Below are positions 45,226-57,667 of a stretch of DNA of 64,000 nucleotides, in pieces. The notes below the pieces were generated by a model. The model did not search any database and had not been told where the DNA came from. It was given only the letters and a program-made list of their open reading frames with translations. The translations under genes were made by a program, and so were the position numbers. Numbering within the stretch: position 1 is the first letter of the stretch; each line of letters opens with the position of its first letter. Source of the stretch: Microcebus murinus (Eukaryota > Chordata > Mammalia > Primates > Cheirogaleidae); assembly GCF_040939455.1 (NCBI RefSeq), contig NC_134120.1, positions 1,559,501 to 1,623,500 of the forward strand, written 5' to 3'.

Positions 45226-47319
45226 ACTGTCTTCTCTTTTCTTGACTAGCATTTCAGGCATTCCCGAAGCGAGGACTGAGTTGGGAAATGGGAGACGAGA
45301 GGCTGGTGGATCTGCTTCCTGCAGTCCCAGCAACCAGAGTCCCGCTTTCGCCTGGGATCCGAGCCTCGAGGGGGGCACAGGGAAGACAGAAGCGGGGAGA
45401 CTCCTTCTGAGAGCAGCAGCAGGGGCCAAGCAGGTGCTCACGCCCAGGGCTCCGGGGAGCCACGGCAGACGCTCCCGCGCCAGGCAGGGCTGCGCCTCGG
45501 GGCGTCCCTCGGTCGCGCGCCGTCCTCCCACCTTCTGCTGGCCGCCTTCCAAGTCCCCACCGCTCCGTGCACACGGCGCTGTCCCGTGCTCACCACCGAG
45601 GGCCCGGGGGGCGGGGTCCTCCTCTGCTGTTCCGTCTCTGCCCGAGGTCTGCCCCTGGCAATACTGTCGCTGAATTGTAGACGAGTTCATACCTACAACA
45701 AATGGCCTGGTCCAGTGTGAGGATGATGAAAGCCGGGTAGCGGCAGGACGGTCTGGTGGAAACACGCTAACTAGCAGATTCGCATCCCAGTAATTATGGC
45801 CAGTCCAATAATGAGATGAAATGGCTCTACATTTCGATTTAAAAAATCAGGTCCCCATTAGAAGATTCAAAAGACGATTCAGTGGTATGCTGGTAAATGT
45901 TTGCCAACTGCCTCTTCAAACATGAAAACAAAAACAAAATGCCCAATTTGTGCTGTCTGCCAGTTTCCCACTGTGGCTGATTTCAAGCTACCAGCCAATG
46001 GGACGTCAACTGGCTCCCACAGTTCCCGAGAACGCGGCAGCTGGCTCCAGGCTCGGAGGAAGAGCCAGCTCCCGCCCCGCTGAGCCGTGGTCCAGCGTGT
46101 CCTTCCTGGTTCCGAGAGCTTCGCATGTTCTAGTCCGTCGTGGTCTGCCCGCCGGAACCCCACGGGAGGTCGGCGAGGAAGTGCGGAGCGCGGCGGAGAC
46201 CCTGGGCCACGCTGGGCAGCATGACCGCAGGCACGGGCGCACGTCCAGCGGGAGGGATGGAGTCGCTGTCCTTCCCCTTTGCAGGAGCCAAATCCCATCT
46301 CACGTTTGGATTCGAGAGCATTTTCTCTGCAGAGCAGCATGAAACAGAGGGCGCTCAGGGAGTTGGGCAGCTGCAGCCAGGGGCAGCGGTCAGTAGAGAG
46401 GCCGAGGGGGTATCGGGAAGAGCTCGCAGTGGGATTCAGACCACGGGGACCCCCGCGCGGTTGGAACATGTGCATGCCGAGCCTTTCCTTCGCCTTATCC
46501 CTCCTGGGGGCTCTCCGTGAGCCCCACACCCAGGGCTGGGCGCCTCTGTCTCTTCCACGCCCAGCCCTGCTCAGACCACCGGCGACCACCCTGCAGGGAC
46601 TGGGAGGGGCGCGGCTGCCCCCAGGGAGGCTCCCTTGGCTCCGTGGCACCAGCGCTGCCCGCCTCGGTGGCTGGGGGTGCGTCCACCAGGCTGGCGGTGA
46701 CAGCATCTCTCCCCCACTCTCTGTCTGTGTTTACTTACTTTTGCTATGTTCCCTTTTCCTTTCCCTGTGGGGTTCTTCCTGTTGCTGTTCCTCTTATTAT
46801 AACCTTCTGTTCCTCCCCCATTACCTTCTGCTCCTCCTCTGCGTTGCCATTTTATTGTTTTATCAGCACCTTCTTCCCCTATCCCTGGGTGAAGCTCCAA
46901 TTATCGTTTATATGCTGATGACTCCTGAACTTGCATCTGCAGCCTGGCCCTTCCCGTGCCGCGGGCCACGCTGCGCACGTTCCCCACAAATGCCCACAGC
47001 CACCGTCCCACTCTCACCAGAGACCCTGCAATCCCTCGCTCTCCCTCCTGACCCTGGCTGCCGCTGTCTCCTCCACGGCACTGGCTGCCCATCATTTCCA
47101 CTCCTCGCCCTGCGTCTGGCTGGCTCCCAGACCCCAACGGGCTGGCCTGCGGTCCCCATCCCCCCTGCCCAGCCCTCACGGGGTGGCCGCCAGCCTCTGC
47201 TCAGGTCCCTGCAGTCCCTGGCCCAGGCTCCAGCCTGTCACCTGCCTCCTGGTCCTACCGGGCCGTTTCCGTGGAAATGCCCTTCACGACAAGGGCACGC
47301 CTGTCTGTCTCCTGTCATT
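45226..47319. other. GC-rich unique block, no gene recognised
   Basis: Large overlapping frames occur (minus 275 codons at 45879-46706; plus 354 codons at 46279-47343). They face each other on opposite strands, have low-complexity composition (Pro/Arg/Ser or Leu/Ser) and no recognised domain. Part of 46880-46950 resembles a common mammalian repeat ('tttatatgctgatgactcc'), family not assigned. Confidence 0.4.
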
Positions 47320-47690
47320 GCCGTGACAATCACCAGGAATTGAGTGGCTTAAAACAGTGCAATGCATTGTCTTGCAGTTCTGCAGGTCAGAGGTCAAACT
47401 TGAGTCTCCCTGGACTGAAGTCAAGGTGTTGGCAGGACCGAGCTCCTGTCTGGGGCTCGGGGGAGAACACTTTTCCTGCCTTTCCACCCGCCGGTGGCCA
47501 CCTGCATTCCTCTTCTGACCCTTCCCCCATCCGCAAAGCCAGCGGAGACTTGTCGAGTCTCTGAAGTCCCATCCCATCTGCTTCCCTCTCCCACATGTGA
47601 GGATTCATGATCACCGTGAGCCCACTGAGAGTCCGGGATGATGTCCCTGTAGCTGAGTGGCCACCTGAATTCCTGCTGCAAACGTAAACC
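47320..47690 (+). repeat. Ancient interspersed repeat, family not assigned
   Basis: Carries the widespread mammalian pattern 'gagtggcttaaaacagtgca ... cttgcagttctgcaggtcagaggtc ... aaggtgttggcaggacc ... gggagaacacttttcctgcc ... cgtgagcccactgagagtccgggatgatgtcc'. I recognise it as a common old repeat but cannot fix the family by eye. Confidence 0.65.
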
Positions 47691-48537
47691 CCCACCAGGT
47701 AACACAGATGGTCACAGGTCTCAGGGACGAAGGTCAGGTGTGTCAGGGACCCGCTCTCCTGCACACAGCGCTGTGTCCAGGTGGAGCACGGCACCCCACC
47801 TGGCCCCTCGGCCCCTCGCGCCTCGTCTGTGTGCCAGGAGGTTTCCCAAACAACCCACTCTGCCTCTCCCTTCAAGGCTGCTAAATGCACCTCCTGCTCC
47901 GGAAGCACATGCCCAGGGGCCTGCGTGGTCTGCAGACTCTGTCCCCGGTGCCTGCTGTGCCCACAGCTCCCTGTGTCCACCTCTCCCTACCCAGGGAAGA
48001 GGTGTCCAGGTGTCCCCAGGGAGTGTGCTTCTCTGGGCGTGCCATGCCGGGACCTTGTTACCTGCCAGGGACACCCGCCCACCCTGCCTTGCAAGAAACC
48101 AGCACCGTCGGAGGGTGCGACAAGGAGGGCGGGCTGAGACCGGGGCCCTTTCCCTCTTCCCTTGTTTCTCCCTTGATGCAGTCTTGAAACACACATGGAA
48201 GCAAACATTTTAAACCAACTAGATTTTATCAAGGGAAGAAAACGTGCTTAAACTTCAAAACAGAATTCTCTGAGTGCGGTGGGACTGTAAGGGGAAGGAG
48301 AAGAGCCCTGGGAGGTGGGGTGGCCCTGGCAGCCCGTCTCGACAGAGCGAGGTCAGCTGAGAGCTGGCCCAGCCCCGCCCGCTGCCTGTGTCCCAGTGGA
48401 GAACAGGGCGGCCCCTGCCCACAGCTGGACCGTGAGCTCTCCCAGGCTGGGAGCCTGCCCGCTGCCCTCTGGGGTGGGGTGAGGATGCTCCACCAATCGC
48501 CATCCACAAGTGGCCCTTGGGATCGTGCCCAGCAGGA
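47691..48537. other. GC-rich unique block, no gene recognised
   Basis: Frames of up to 157 codons on both strands overlap and have no domain. Cys-rich plus frame 47781-48137 is likely chance. Confidence 0.4.
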
Positions 48538-48765
48538 GGAAAATAGAACAAAAATAGAAAATAGAATTAAAAAATAGAATAAAAATAGAAAATAGAATTA
48601 AAAAATAGAATAAAAATAGAAAATAGAATTTAAAAATAGAACAAAAATAGAAAATAGAATTAAAAAATAGAATAAAAATAGAAAATAGAATTAAAAAATA
48701 GAATAAAATAGAAAATAGAATAAAAATAAAAAAATAGATTTAAAAAATAAATAAATAAACAGAGA
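48538..48765. repeat. AT-rich 31-bp minisatellite, about 6-7 units
   Basis: Built from AAAATAGAAT words. The marker agaatt occurs at 48563, 48594, 48625, 48656 and 48687, exactly 31 bp apart, then the array degrades into AAATA repeats. Confidence 0.9.
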
Positions 48766-49639
48766 TTGAGGGACCTGTGGGACATGTGCTCAGGGACCTT
48801 TGTTCATGTGACCTGAATGCCTTGCTGTGAACATGCCTTTCGATGACCCAGGACACACGTAAGCCCACTGGAGAAGAAGGACCTGAAAGGAAAGCTCCCT
48901 GCCCAGCATCTGAGCACAGGCAGGGTGTGCACCTGGGAGGCCGGTCTGTGACACCTGCCCAGTAACACAGCCACCTGTCCAGGTGTCAGTACCCAGCTCC
49001 TGGTGGCAGATCAAAGACATTGCTGGTGACAACATCCCCAGCGTTCGAACCTTCATGTCTACACTGCCCTTTGTTGGGGGAAGGTGTCTGTTCTCCCACT
49101 TCTTAGGGTGTGATCATTTCTTCAATGTAAAAAATAATGATGATTAGCTGATCTGCAGTGGTTACTCTGCTCCCGGGTGATGTGAATGGGAGTGTAACAG
49201 TACACATTGACCCTTGAAATGGCTATGTAACCACTAAGCACAAACTAATTGGCACAGCAGCTGAGTGGGATGTGTGGATGTTAAGAGACTCCAGCAGTTC
49301 CTAGAAGCTGAACTCAGGACAGAGTGCACTGGGTCTCTGAGTAATTGGGGGACACCCTCTGCCCCCGGCGTGGAAGGTCTAATTCGCTCAGTCTAGAGAG
49401 GGTTGCAGAGGTCCTACGTCTCTTGGAGCATCTTATGTAAAGGAACATGCAGCCAGGAGTGGAAACACTGTTGGCTCAGCACCAATCAGTGGGGAGTTTT
49501 GCTCATTGTTTCTGAAGAGATGAAGGCTTGGTTAAGTGGTGCCAACTAAGCAGGAAAAAAAATTGTGGGGTACCAAATAACTAATTTCTGTAACTAAATT
49601 ATTTTCTAAGCAACAAGACACAAAACCTTGTGAAGTACT
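48766..49639. other. Unique sequence, nothing recognised
   Basis: An 88-codon minus frame has no recognised features. No repeat family assigned. Confidence 0.4.
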
Positions 49640-51620
49640 AACTTAACGTGTGTTGGGTCCCAGCACAGGAGGCAGCCCAGGGAGGCTCTTTGTTCCCCGG
49701 ATTGAATCCTCATTCTTCCACCAACCCCAGGTGAGCCCAAGAGGGTCTGGCGCCTGGCCAGGAGGAGCCTGCCACAGTAAGTGCTGGGCTGAGACTGTCT
49801 ACCCCACCGAGACACACCTGGATAGGTATGGTGGCACCAGCAAGGGAGCTCATGGAAACAAGAGCTGGACCCAGGAAGCCTCTTGGTCACCCAAGCCTGA
49901 AGTCCTCCTTCCTCACACAGAGACACCAGGCATCCCGCGGGCACTAGCAGAGGGAATTCTGGCACAGACAGCTCAGTCCAGGAAGCCCTTTCATCCACAG
50001 GCTGAAGAATTTTGTCCCCCACCTGGACAGGGAACTGGCCCCACTGCAAAGCTCCTCCTGCCCTTCAGGGCTACTCAGAAGAATCCAGTGCAGCCCCAGC
50101 AGACCACATGAACCAAGCAGACCAAAATGGCATGACAAAGGCTTTGAAAATTAAATTGCCACCTGAACCATAGCCCACAAAATTATACTAAGACCTGTAT
50201 GGTAAAGTAAAAAACTTAAATAAGACTCAGATTCCCCTAATATAATAGACAAAATGTCCAGGAAACAATAAAAAAAGATTCATCATACAGAGAACTAGGA
50301 ATATCACAATGTGAATATGAGACAGTCGACCCTCACCAATGCAGAGATGAATTAGATGTTGAAATTACCTGGCAAGGATTTTGAAAAAAAACATCAAAAA
50401 AGAAGTTCAATAATCAATTACAAATTCTCTCAAATAAGAGAAAAGATAAAAAATGACATGAGTTTTATTTTGGAAGGATAAAATGGAAATTATAGAGCTA
50501 AAAATACAATGTAAAACTCACTGGCTGAGCTCAGTAGTAGAGTGTAGATGAGAGAGTACAGAATCAGTGAACCCAAGGGACGGCTCTATAGTATTTACAA
50601 GATCTGAACATAGAGAAAATAGAGTTAATAAACAAATAAACAGAGCTTCGGGGACCTGTGGGACAATAACAAAAGATCCAACTTTCCTATCATAAGAGTA
50701 AGGAAGGAGAGGAGAAGAGAGTGAGGATAAAGAGTATTTGAAGAAGTAATGATTGAAAATGCCAAGATCTGGCAAAGATGTCAACCTGTCAACTCAGCAT
50801 GCTGACAGAACCCCAAAGAGGATAAATTCAAATAAATTCAAGCTAAGATGCATCATAATTAACTTCTGGAAACTAAGAAAAGGGAAATCTTGAGTGTATC
50901 AGGAGAGGAAAAACAACTTATCTGTAGAACAATTTGAACGACAGCAGATTTCTCATCTAAAACATGGAGGCTCAAAAAAAGTGGTACGACACTGTGCAAG
51001 TGCAGAAAGAGAAGCACTGTCAGCCATGGATCCTGTACCTGGTGAAAAGATCTTTCAGTGATAAAGGAAAAACAAAGAAACTCTGGGGTGAGGAAAACAA
51101 TGGGAATTTGATGCTGGCAGACCTATTCTTAAAGAATGACTCAAGGAAGTCCTGGAAACAGGAAGAAAATGACAGAAGAAAGAATCCTGGACTATCAGGA
51201 AGGAAGAAAAAAACAACAGGAAGAGTGTAAATATGAGTAAATAAAATAGCCTATTCTCATGAATATTTTAAATTATATATTTGATGATTACACAAAATTA
51301 TAACACCGTCTGATAGAAAGATAACAGTATCTAGGAAGGGAAGATGGCAAAAGAACCTAAGTGAAAGTTCACATGCCTCCCGCACAGTGATGCAACATAT
51401 GTATAATGGAATACCCAAAGCAACTTCTGAGAAACATACAAAAAAATGCACTAAATAAAATTGAGATCCTTAATAAAGTACAGGTGACACACAGGAAGGC
51501 AATAAAAGAGAGGCAGAGCAACAAGGAAGAGGATCAGAAACACAGACACATAGAAAGGCAGATGAGCCCCAATAAATCAATAGTACGTGTAAATAGTGTA
51601 AACAATAACAGTTAAGAAGC
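49640..51620 (+). mobile_element. Ancient L1M, 5' region
   Basis: Begins GC-richer (49640-50120; 'agctggacccaggaagcc' style), then shows old L1 5' wording: 'aatgcagagatgaattagatg', 'gacagaaccccaaagagg', 'cagcagatttctcatctaaaa', 'acatggaggctc' and 'ggaaggcaataaaagagagg'. Continues to about 51620, where a different L1 type begins. The left boundary is uncertain. No intact reading frame. Confidence 0.75.
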
Positions 51621-51624
51621 AGTG

Positions 51625-51834
51625 ATGATGGGAGCATATCAACAAACAAGGAACAAGTCTGGAGGCATCACACTCCCTGACTTCAAATTATACTACAAGG
51701 CTACAGTCACCAAAACAGCATTACACTGGTATAAAGGCAGACACAGGGACCAAGGGCACAGAACAGAGAAGCAAGAAAGAAAACCATATAGCTGCAACCA
51801 ACTGAATTTTGGCAAAATAGACAAAAACGTGTAG
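51625..51834 (+). pseudogene. L1 ORF2p C-terminal fragment
   Basis: An open stretch of about 70 codons encoding the C-terminal part of the L1 ORF2 protein (endonuclease-reverse transcriptase). The motif [16 protein letters not shown] is clear. The N-terminal domains, including endonuclease and the reverse-transcriptase active site, are absent because of 5' truncation, and stop codons follow, so it cannot make a functional protein. Confidence 0.85.
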
Positions 51835-53112
51835 ATGCCCTATTCAGTAAATGGTTCTGGAAAAAGTAGACAGCCACATGCAGAAGGATGAAACTGGGTC
51901 CCTATCTCTGACCATATACAAAAATTAACTCAAGATAGATTAAAGGATTAAATGTAAGGATTAAAACCATAAAACTTTTAGAAGGAAACATGGGAAAAAC
52001 TTTCCTGGACATTGGCCTAGGCGAAGAATTTACAAGTAAGACCCTACAGGCAAATACAACAAACAAAAATAAATAAATGGCACTTAATTAAGCTAAAAAG
52101 TTTCTACACAGCAAAGGAAATAATCAACAGAGTAAGCAGACAGCCTACAGAATGGGAGAAAATATTCTCAAACTACAGATCTGACACAAAGTTAGAATCT
52201 ACAAAGAACACAAACAAATCAGCAAGAAAAAAAAAATAACCCCATCAAAAAGTGGGCAAAAGACATGAACAGATTTTTATCAAAAGAAGACAGACAAATA
52301 GCCAACAAACATGAAAATGCTGAACATCACTGACCATAAGGGAAATGGAAATTAAAACCATTAAAACCTTTTCTCTGTCAGAACTGCTGTTATTAAAAAA
52401 ATGAAAAACAAAACCAATAGATGCTGGTGCTGACGTGGTGAAAAGCAAGCACAACACTGTTGGTGGGAGTGCAAATTATTAGTAATACAACCTCTATGTA
52501 AAGCAGTATAGAGACTCCTCAAAGAACTAAAAGTAGACCTCCCATTCGATCCAGCAACCCCACTACTGGGTGGATTTTTTTACCCAAAGGAAAAAAAGCC
52601 ATGTTATAAAAAATATACCTGCACCTGAATGTTTATTGCATAATCCAAAATTGCAAAGATACGAAATCAACCTAAGTGCCCACCAACAGATGAGTGGATA
52701 AAGAAAATATGGTGTATATTATATTCCATAGACTGCTACTCAGCCACAAAAAGGAATGAAAGAATGCCTTTTGCAGCAACGTGGATGGGACTGGAGAACA
52801 TTATCCTAAGTGAAGGATCTCAGGAATGGAAAAACAAATACCACATGTTCCAGGTTATAAGTGGGAGCTAAGTGAGGGATATATATGTTCACAGAGAGCA
52901 GTAAGGACCGTGGAGTCTAAGAAGGGGAGAGGGTTGGGGGGCAGGGGGAGAATCTACCTGGCAGGTACAGTGTGCTCAGTTCTGGTGACAGGCACACTGC
53001 AAGCCCTGACTTCAGCAGGATACAATTTACCCACTTCACAGAAAACACTTGTACTCCCTAAATTTTTTGAAATAGAAGAAATGTGCAAAAAATAAATAAA
53101 AACAAAAGCAAA
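51625..53112 (+). mobile_element. Younger L1, 5'-truncated, 3' 1.5 kb
   Basis: Begins inside ORF2: the frame at 51622-51834 contains [16 protein letters not shown], the conserved L1 ORF2p C-terminal motif, then runs into a stop. ORF2 3' wording continues ('gatccagcaaccccactactgg', 'aatatggtgtatattatattcc', 'ggagaacattatcctaagtg'). The 3' UTR ends with an A-rich tail at about 53088-53112. It lies between older L1 fragments. No clear target duplication is seen. Confidence 0.85.
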
Positions 53113-53589
53113 CATACAACAACAACGACAAAAAATCACCCTCCTAGGAAAAGTGAATAGCTGAAAAAAATGCCAGGAGGAGTGGGAAGAACCTCATGGA
53201 GCAAAAACGACAGCCTAGAGAAGAGTTGCGTGGATGTGGATAGAGTGAATGTGTGTAAATGTGGCTAAAAAGTCATGCATGTGACCAGTGTTTCATTGTG
53301 CATGAGTGTGTGCACAGGAATTTTCATTACTGTGGGCACTTGTGGCCATGCATGTATCTGTGCACGTGTGCACTAGTGCATGAGTGTGTGCCTGGCAGTT
53401 GGTGTTCCTCCCCAGTTTATTAAAAGATACCATGACCACAACAAAAAAAAAATAAATGAACAAAACAAAAAAATCCCCAACAATATGTTCTCACAAGAAA
53501 CATGAAACTCAATGACAAAATAATTTAAAATTAAAATTACGGAAGCAGATGTATCAAGCAAACACACACATGCACACATGGCCCCAAGA
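53113..53589. other. Decayed TGCA/TGTG-rich interval between L1 pieces
   Basis: Two copies of gtgcatgagtgtgtgc (53298-53313, 53376-53391; period 78) lie in a TG-rich interval, then A-rich sequence. The interval may be part of the older L1 or inserted DNA. Confidence 0.5.
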
Positions 53590-55089
53590 CGTGGCTGTCT
53601 TAATATCAGGTAAAGCAGACTTCAAAGCAAAGTAAATTACCAGAAACCAAGATGACCATGACATATGGATACACAGATCAATTCAGCAAGAAGACACCAT
53701 GATCTTTAATGTGCATGCACCTAGAAAATCACAAAGAATCATCAAAAATGTCCTGGAATTAATAAGAGATTTTAGTCTGGCTGCAGGATATGAGATAAAC
53801 ACACAAAATCAATCACAATTCCATATATTACCAACAATGAATATGTGCTAACTAAAGTGAACAGTTACCATATGTAATTGCTCTAAGGAAAATGAAACAC
53901 TTAGGCATAAACATAACACATACAGGACATGGATGCTGAAAGTTAGCAAATGCTGGTGAAAATAAATTAACGATCTACATAAATGGAGCCAACGGGCTCA
54001 GGGACTAGGAGACTTGACATAGAGAAAGATCACTTATCCCCTAACTGATTGATCGGTTCAATGCAATTCCCATCAAAATCCTAGCCAAATGCTTTCTAGA
54101 CATAAGCGTATTCCAAAATTTCTACAGAAAAGCACAGTCCCTACGGTAGCTAAAAGAATCTATAACGGTAAGGATTGAGAGTGGAAAATCTCTCTCCCTG
54201 ACACTGAGTCTCGGTAGATAGCAATAGCAATGGATCTGCCTGGTACTTATGCAACGGTAGGTTCACAGTCCAATGGCACTGAACAGAAAACGTAATAGGA
54301 CTTCACTGTAAAACATGAAAATACAGAACATTTAGGAAAAGAAAAAAACAATGGAGAAAATCTCCTACACCTGAGACTAACTATTAGACGTGACACCAAA
54401 GGTATAATCCATAAAAGAAAAGCTGGTGAATGAGCTGTCACCAAAGCGAGAAGCTTTGCTCCGCGTAAGGCCCTGTTGGGAGGGAGAAAACGCCAGCAGT
54501 GGACTGGGAGAGACGTTCACAAGTCACACACCTGACAAAGAACGATTCTGCGGTACACACGGAACTTCAAAAACGCAGCGGCGATAAAATAATCCAATTT
54601 GAAAATGGACCCGAGACAGGCATGAACATGTCCCCAGGGGGTATGCAGATGCTGATAAGCACATGAAAAGATGTTCCGCGCTATCAGCCATTAGGGAAAT
54701 GCAGACTAAAACCACACGAGATGCCACTACACACCTATCCGAATTTGCTAAAACTGAACAAAGGCTGACAACACCAAGTTTGACCGGACGGGTGGCCGAT
54801 ACAACATTGTCGGGAAGGCGAAACAGCCACTCTGGGAAAGCGTTTGGCAAGCCCTTAGAAACTACCACAGGTGCCAGAACTGAAACTGATTTCTCGGCAT
54901 TTATCCCAGAAAAGGGGAAGCCTAGGTTCATACAAAATACTGAGCAAGAGCGTTCACAGGAGCCCTACTCGTGACAGCCCCCCAAATTGGGGTAAACGAC
55001 CCCAATGTCCTTCAGTGACCGAAGGAATCAACAGAGTGTGGTACATCATCATTTCTTGGAATACCACTCAGCAACAAAACGGAATTATC

Positions 55090-55122
<33 letters not shown>

Positions 55123-55470
55123 CAACTTGTATGAGTCTAAAGGGAATTATATTGGGTGAAAAAATCCAAATTCCAAAAGTGTGCATAATTTACAATTCCA
55201 CCTTTATAATATTCCGACAAAAGTGCCGGTGCGCCCAGGGGTTGCGGATGGAGGGTGGGTGAGGTGGGAGGAGGCAGAGGGCTGGTGCGGCTGTGCGTGG
55301 CAGGGCCCTGTGCTGACGGGACGCTGTTGTCTCGCTGCGTTGGTGGATACACAAACCTGCACATATGATACCATTATTAGCACATAGCGCTAAACACACA
55401 CACACAGAGGTATGTATAACATTGGGCAAATCCAAACATCATAGATAGATTGCATGCAGGTCTATTGTTT
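53590..55470 (+). mobile_element. Ancient L1M, ORF2 and 3' region
   Basis: Starts at 'tggctgtcttaatatcaggt aaagcagacttcaaagcaaa' (ORF2 wording), continues with 'gatcggttcaatgcaattcccatcaaaatcc' and 'cattagggaaatgcagactaaaacc', and ends in a 3' part with 'ctactcgtgacagcc' and 'tccttcagtgaccgaagg'. Frames are broken by many stops. The separation from 49640-51620 by the younger L1 suggests one old element split by insertion, but the subfamily of each piece was not verified. Confidence 0.75.
55091..55120. repeat. (CA)n microsatellite within L1
   Basis: Fifteen AC units inside the older L1 3' region. Confidence 0.95.
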
Positions 55471-55474
55471 CTTG

Positions 55475-56220
55475 GGAGTGATATTGTTCTACAGTTTTTC
55501 CGGATGTTACCCTCCCGGGAAAATGGATAAGTAATCCACGAGACTGCTCTCTGTTACTTTGCACACCTGCGTGTCAATCCACCATCATCTCAACATGAAG
55601 CATTCAATTAAGCAATGACACGTGGGGCAATGTGATCACTGCATGGTGACCCCTAAAAACAGCAACTTTGTTTCATCAATCTACCGTTACACTGCGCGTT
55701 ACAGCAACTTGTTTTATGTGTCTAGGTCAAACCTTGCACATATTAATAAAATGAGTTTAAAATACTTAACATTGAAGATCACTGCAAACGACAGAATATA
55801 TTAGGCTTTAGATATTTACCTTCATTAGTCATGGAACTAGCGGCTTCACGGCTCCAGTCACGATCTTGGCCCACGAGTGTCGTTGAGCATCTCTAGGAGC
55901 TCCAAGGACAGAGAGGCGTCTCTGTGGCCCTACGATAGTGGTGCTCTGAATACCTACGAACCGAAGTCTGATCAGAATATATACGTTCGCGTTAATACAT
56001 TCAGAGTTCTTTTGCTCTGATATGCCAGCACCAGCGACTGATATCCTCAGAAGTGCAACAAGAGAATTATATCTACAGCATAAGCGGATTCAATTTATTC
56101 TTCATTTTTACGATCTTCAAAAAGCTTCCTCTTTATTTTTATGACGTCTCTGCTGATCGTGCCTTAGAATGAGAAGAATATTAATTTTCGAGCAGCAAAG
56201 AGGGCTCTGAAGCTCATGGC
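55475..56220. other. Unique AT-rich sequence, nothing recognised
   Basis: No coding frame over 60 codons. Some segments, for example 55960-56100, are repeat-free and could be conserved. Confidence 0.4.
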
Positions 56221-57560
56221 ACCCCGGTGCGCTCTGCATGGTGGGAGGCCCGACCCGGTCCCCAGAGGACGCGTCACGTCCCCGGGGGGTCAAGTATTCA
56301 CCCTGCCAAGGGCTGTGGCACAGGTTTCCAGGGAGGCCTTGGAACCCCTGCGGTCCTGCTAGTCAGCCCCCGGCCCAGGCTCCCCTGCCGATAGCACCTC
56401 CTCTCTCAGCCGCACTTCGGGGGGGTGCAGGGGATTGGGCGTTGGCACGTCCCGTCCTGCCGGCCAGCGTGCTCCCCATGTCCTCCCGCCCAGACCTCCG
56501 GCCCGAGTCTGCTCCCCGACTCTGCCCTCTCCTTCTGGATACAACCCGGGCAGCGGCGCTCGCAGCCAAGGACAGCCCTCCGTCTCCCCAGAGCCAGCCC
56601 GGGCCAGCTCCTCCCCAAACTGGATGGACCTTCCGGCCGCCCAGGCATCCCTGAGCTTGTCACCTCCTTCCCCAGTGGGAAGACCCTCCTGGGCCCCCAC
56701 ACACCCCCAAGAGCTCGTCACCTCCCTCCCTCACGGGAAGGCCCTGGTGCTCAGCAGGCCGTGGGCGAGAACTGCCCCCCGGCCCCGGGAGCTCAGCCCA
56801 TCCTCTGCCGAGCTGCCACCAGCCTGTTTTCCTTCTCGGACTCGAAGTGACTCCAGTTTGTTTCTCTGCCTCAGGAGCAGAAGGGAAACTCTCGGACACC
56901 AGGGGCCTCTCAGCCACCTGGCACCTGCCAGGGGAGGAGCAGGAAAACCCAAGACGCCCAGGGACCGGCCGAGTATGTGAGCGCAGTACCGGTACTGTCA
57001 GCCGTGCGCCGAGGACCAGGAGGGAAGCAGGAGCTCGCACGATTTGCCCGTGCCCGCAGGCGCCAGGGAAGGGGCATTTGGAGCCAACTGAGCCCAGCAT
57101 CTTCTCGACTTTGTAGACAACCGTTGGCACCGTTTCGCTCTTGGCAGCCCCATTCCTCAGCACAGATGCTCCGAGAGAAACTCAAATACACGCTGGCATC
57201 GCCCTGTGGGGTCCTCTCTCCATCTCGCCACGTGTCCCCCTCCTTCTGTCCTCTCCCCAGGGCTCTGGGCCTTTCCTCAGCAGGTGCCACGTGGGACATA
57301 AGCCCAGGGACCAGGGGCTCCCGTCCCCAGTGTCCCAAGCGAGGAGGTGCAAGGGCAAGTGCGGGACCTGCCCGGCTGCACCACCAGGGAGCGGGGAGGC
57401 TCCTGTGCCTTGGCTTTGCCCCTCCCTCAGCACGCAGGAGACGGGGACAGGATCAGAGGCCCTGCCGGTAACGAGACGCCTGTGCGCTTGCATCCTGCGT
57501 CTCTTTTGGACGAGGAAGCCCGGTGCAATCAGCGGGATTTAGGGGAAGATCCAGCCGGCA
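56221..57560. other. GC- and CpG-rich block without recognised gene
   Basis: Overlapping frames on both strands reach 181 (plus) and 167 (minus) codons, rich in Pro, Arg, Ser and Gly. None has a domain or clear splice signals. May be a CpG-island-like or high-recombination segment. Confidence 0.45.
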
Positions 57561-57667
57561 GCACAGAGAGGGACCCAGACATCGGGTAACTCCCACGGGT
57601 TCAAACCTCACCTGCCCTGTGATTAGTTGCAAGGAAACAAACTACGGACCACAGAATTCTGGACATA

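Noticed and set aside
45040..45765. Long frames across the TTTC/TC microsatellite on both strands
   Set aside because: They are products of the tandem repeat (S/F/L and K/E/R runs) and have no domain.
46279..47343. 354-codon plus frame and 275-codon opposing minus frame (45879-46706)
   Set aside because: GC-rich DNA with few stops in several frames and on both strands, low-complexity composition, no recognised domain, and the plus frame runs into an old interspersed repeat at its end.
56425..57471. Overlapping 141-181-codon frames in a CpG-rich block
   Set aside because: Frames occur on both strands with compositional bias and no domain or splice signal.
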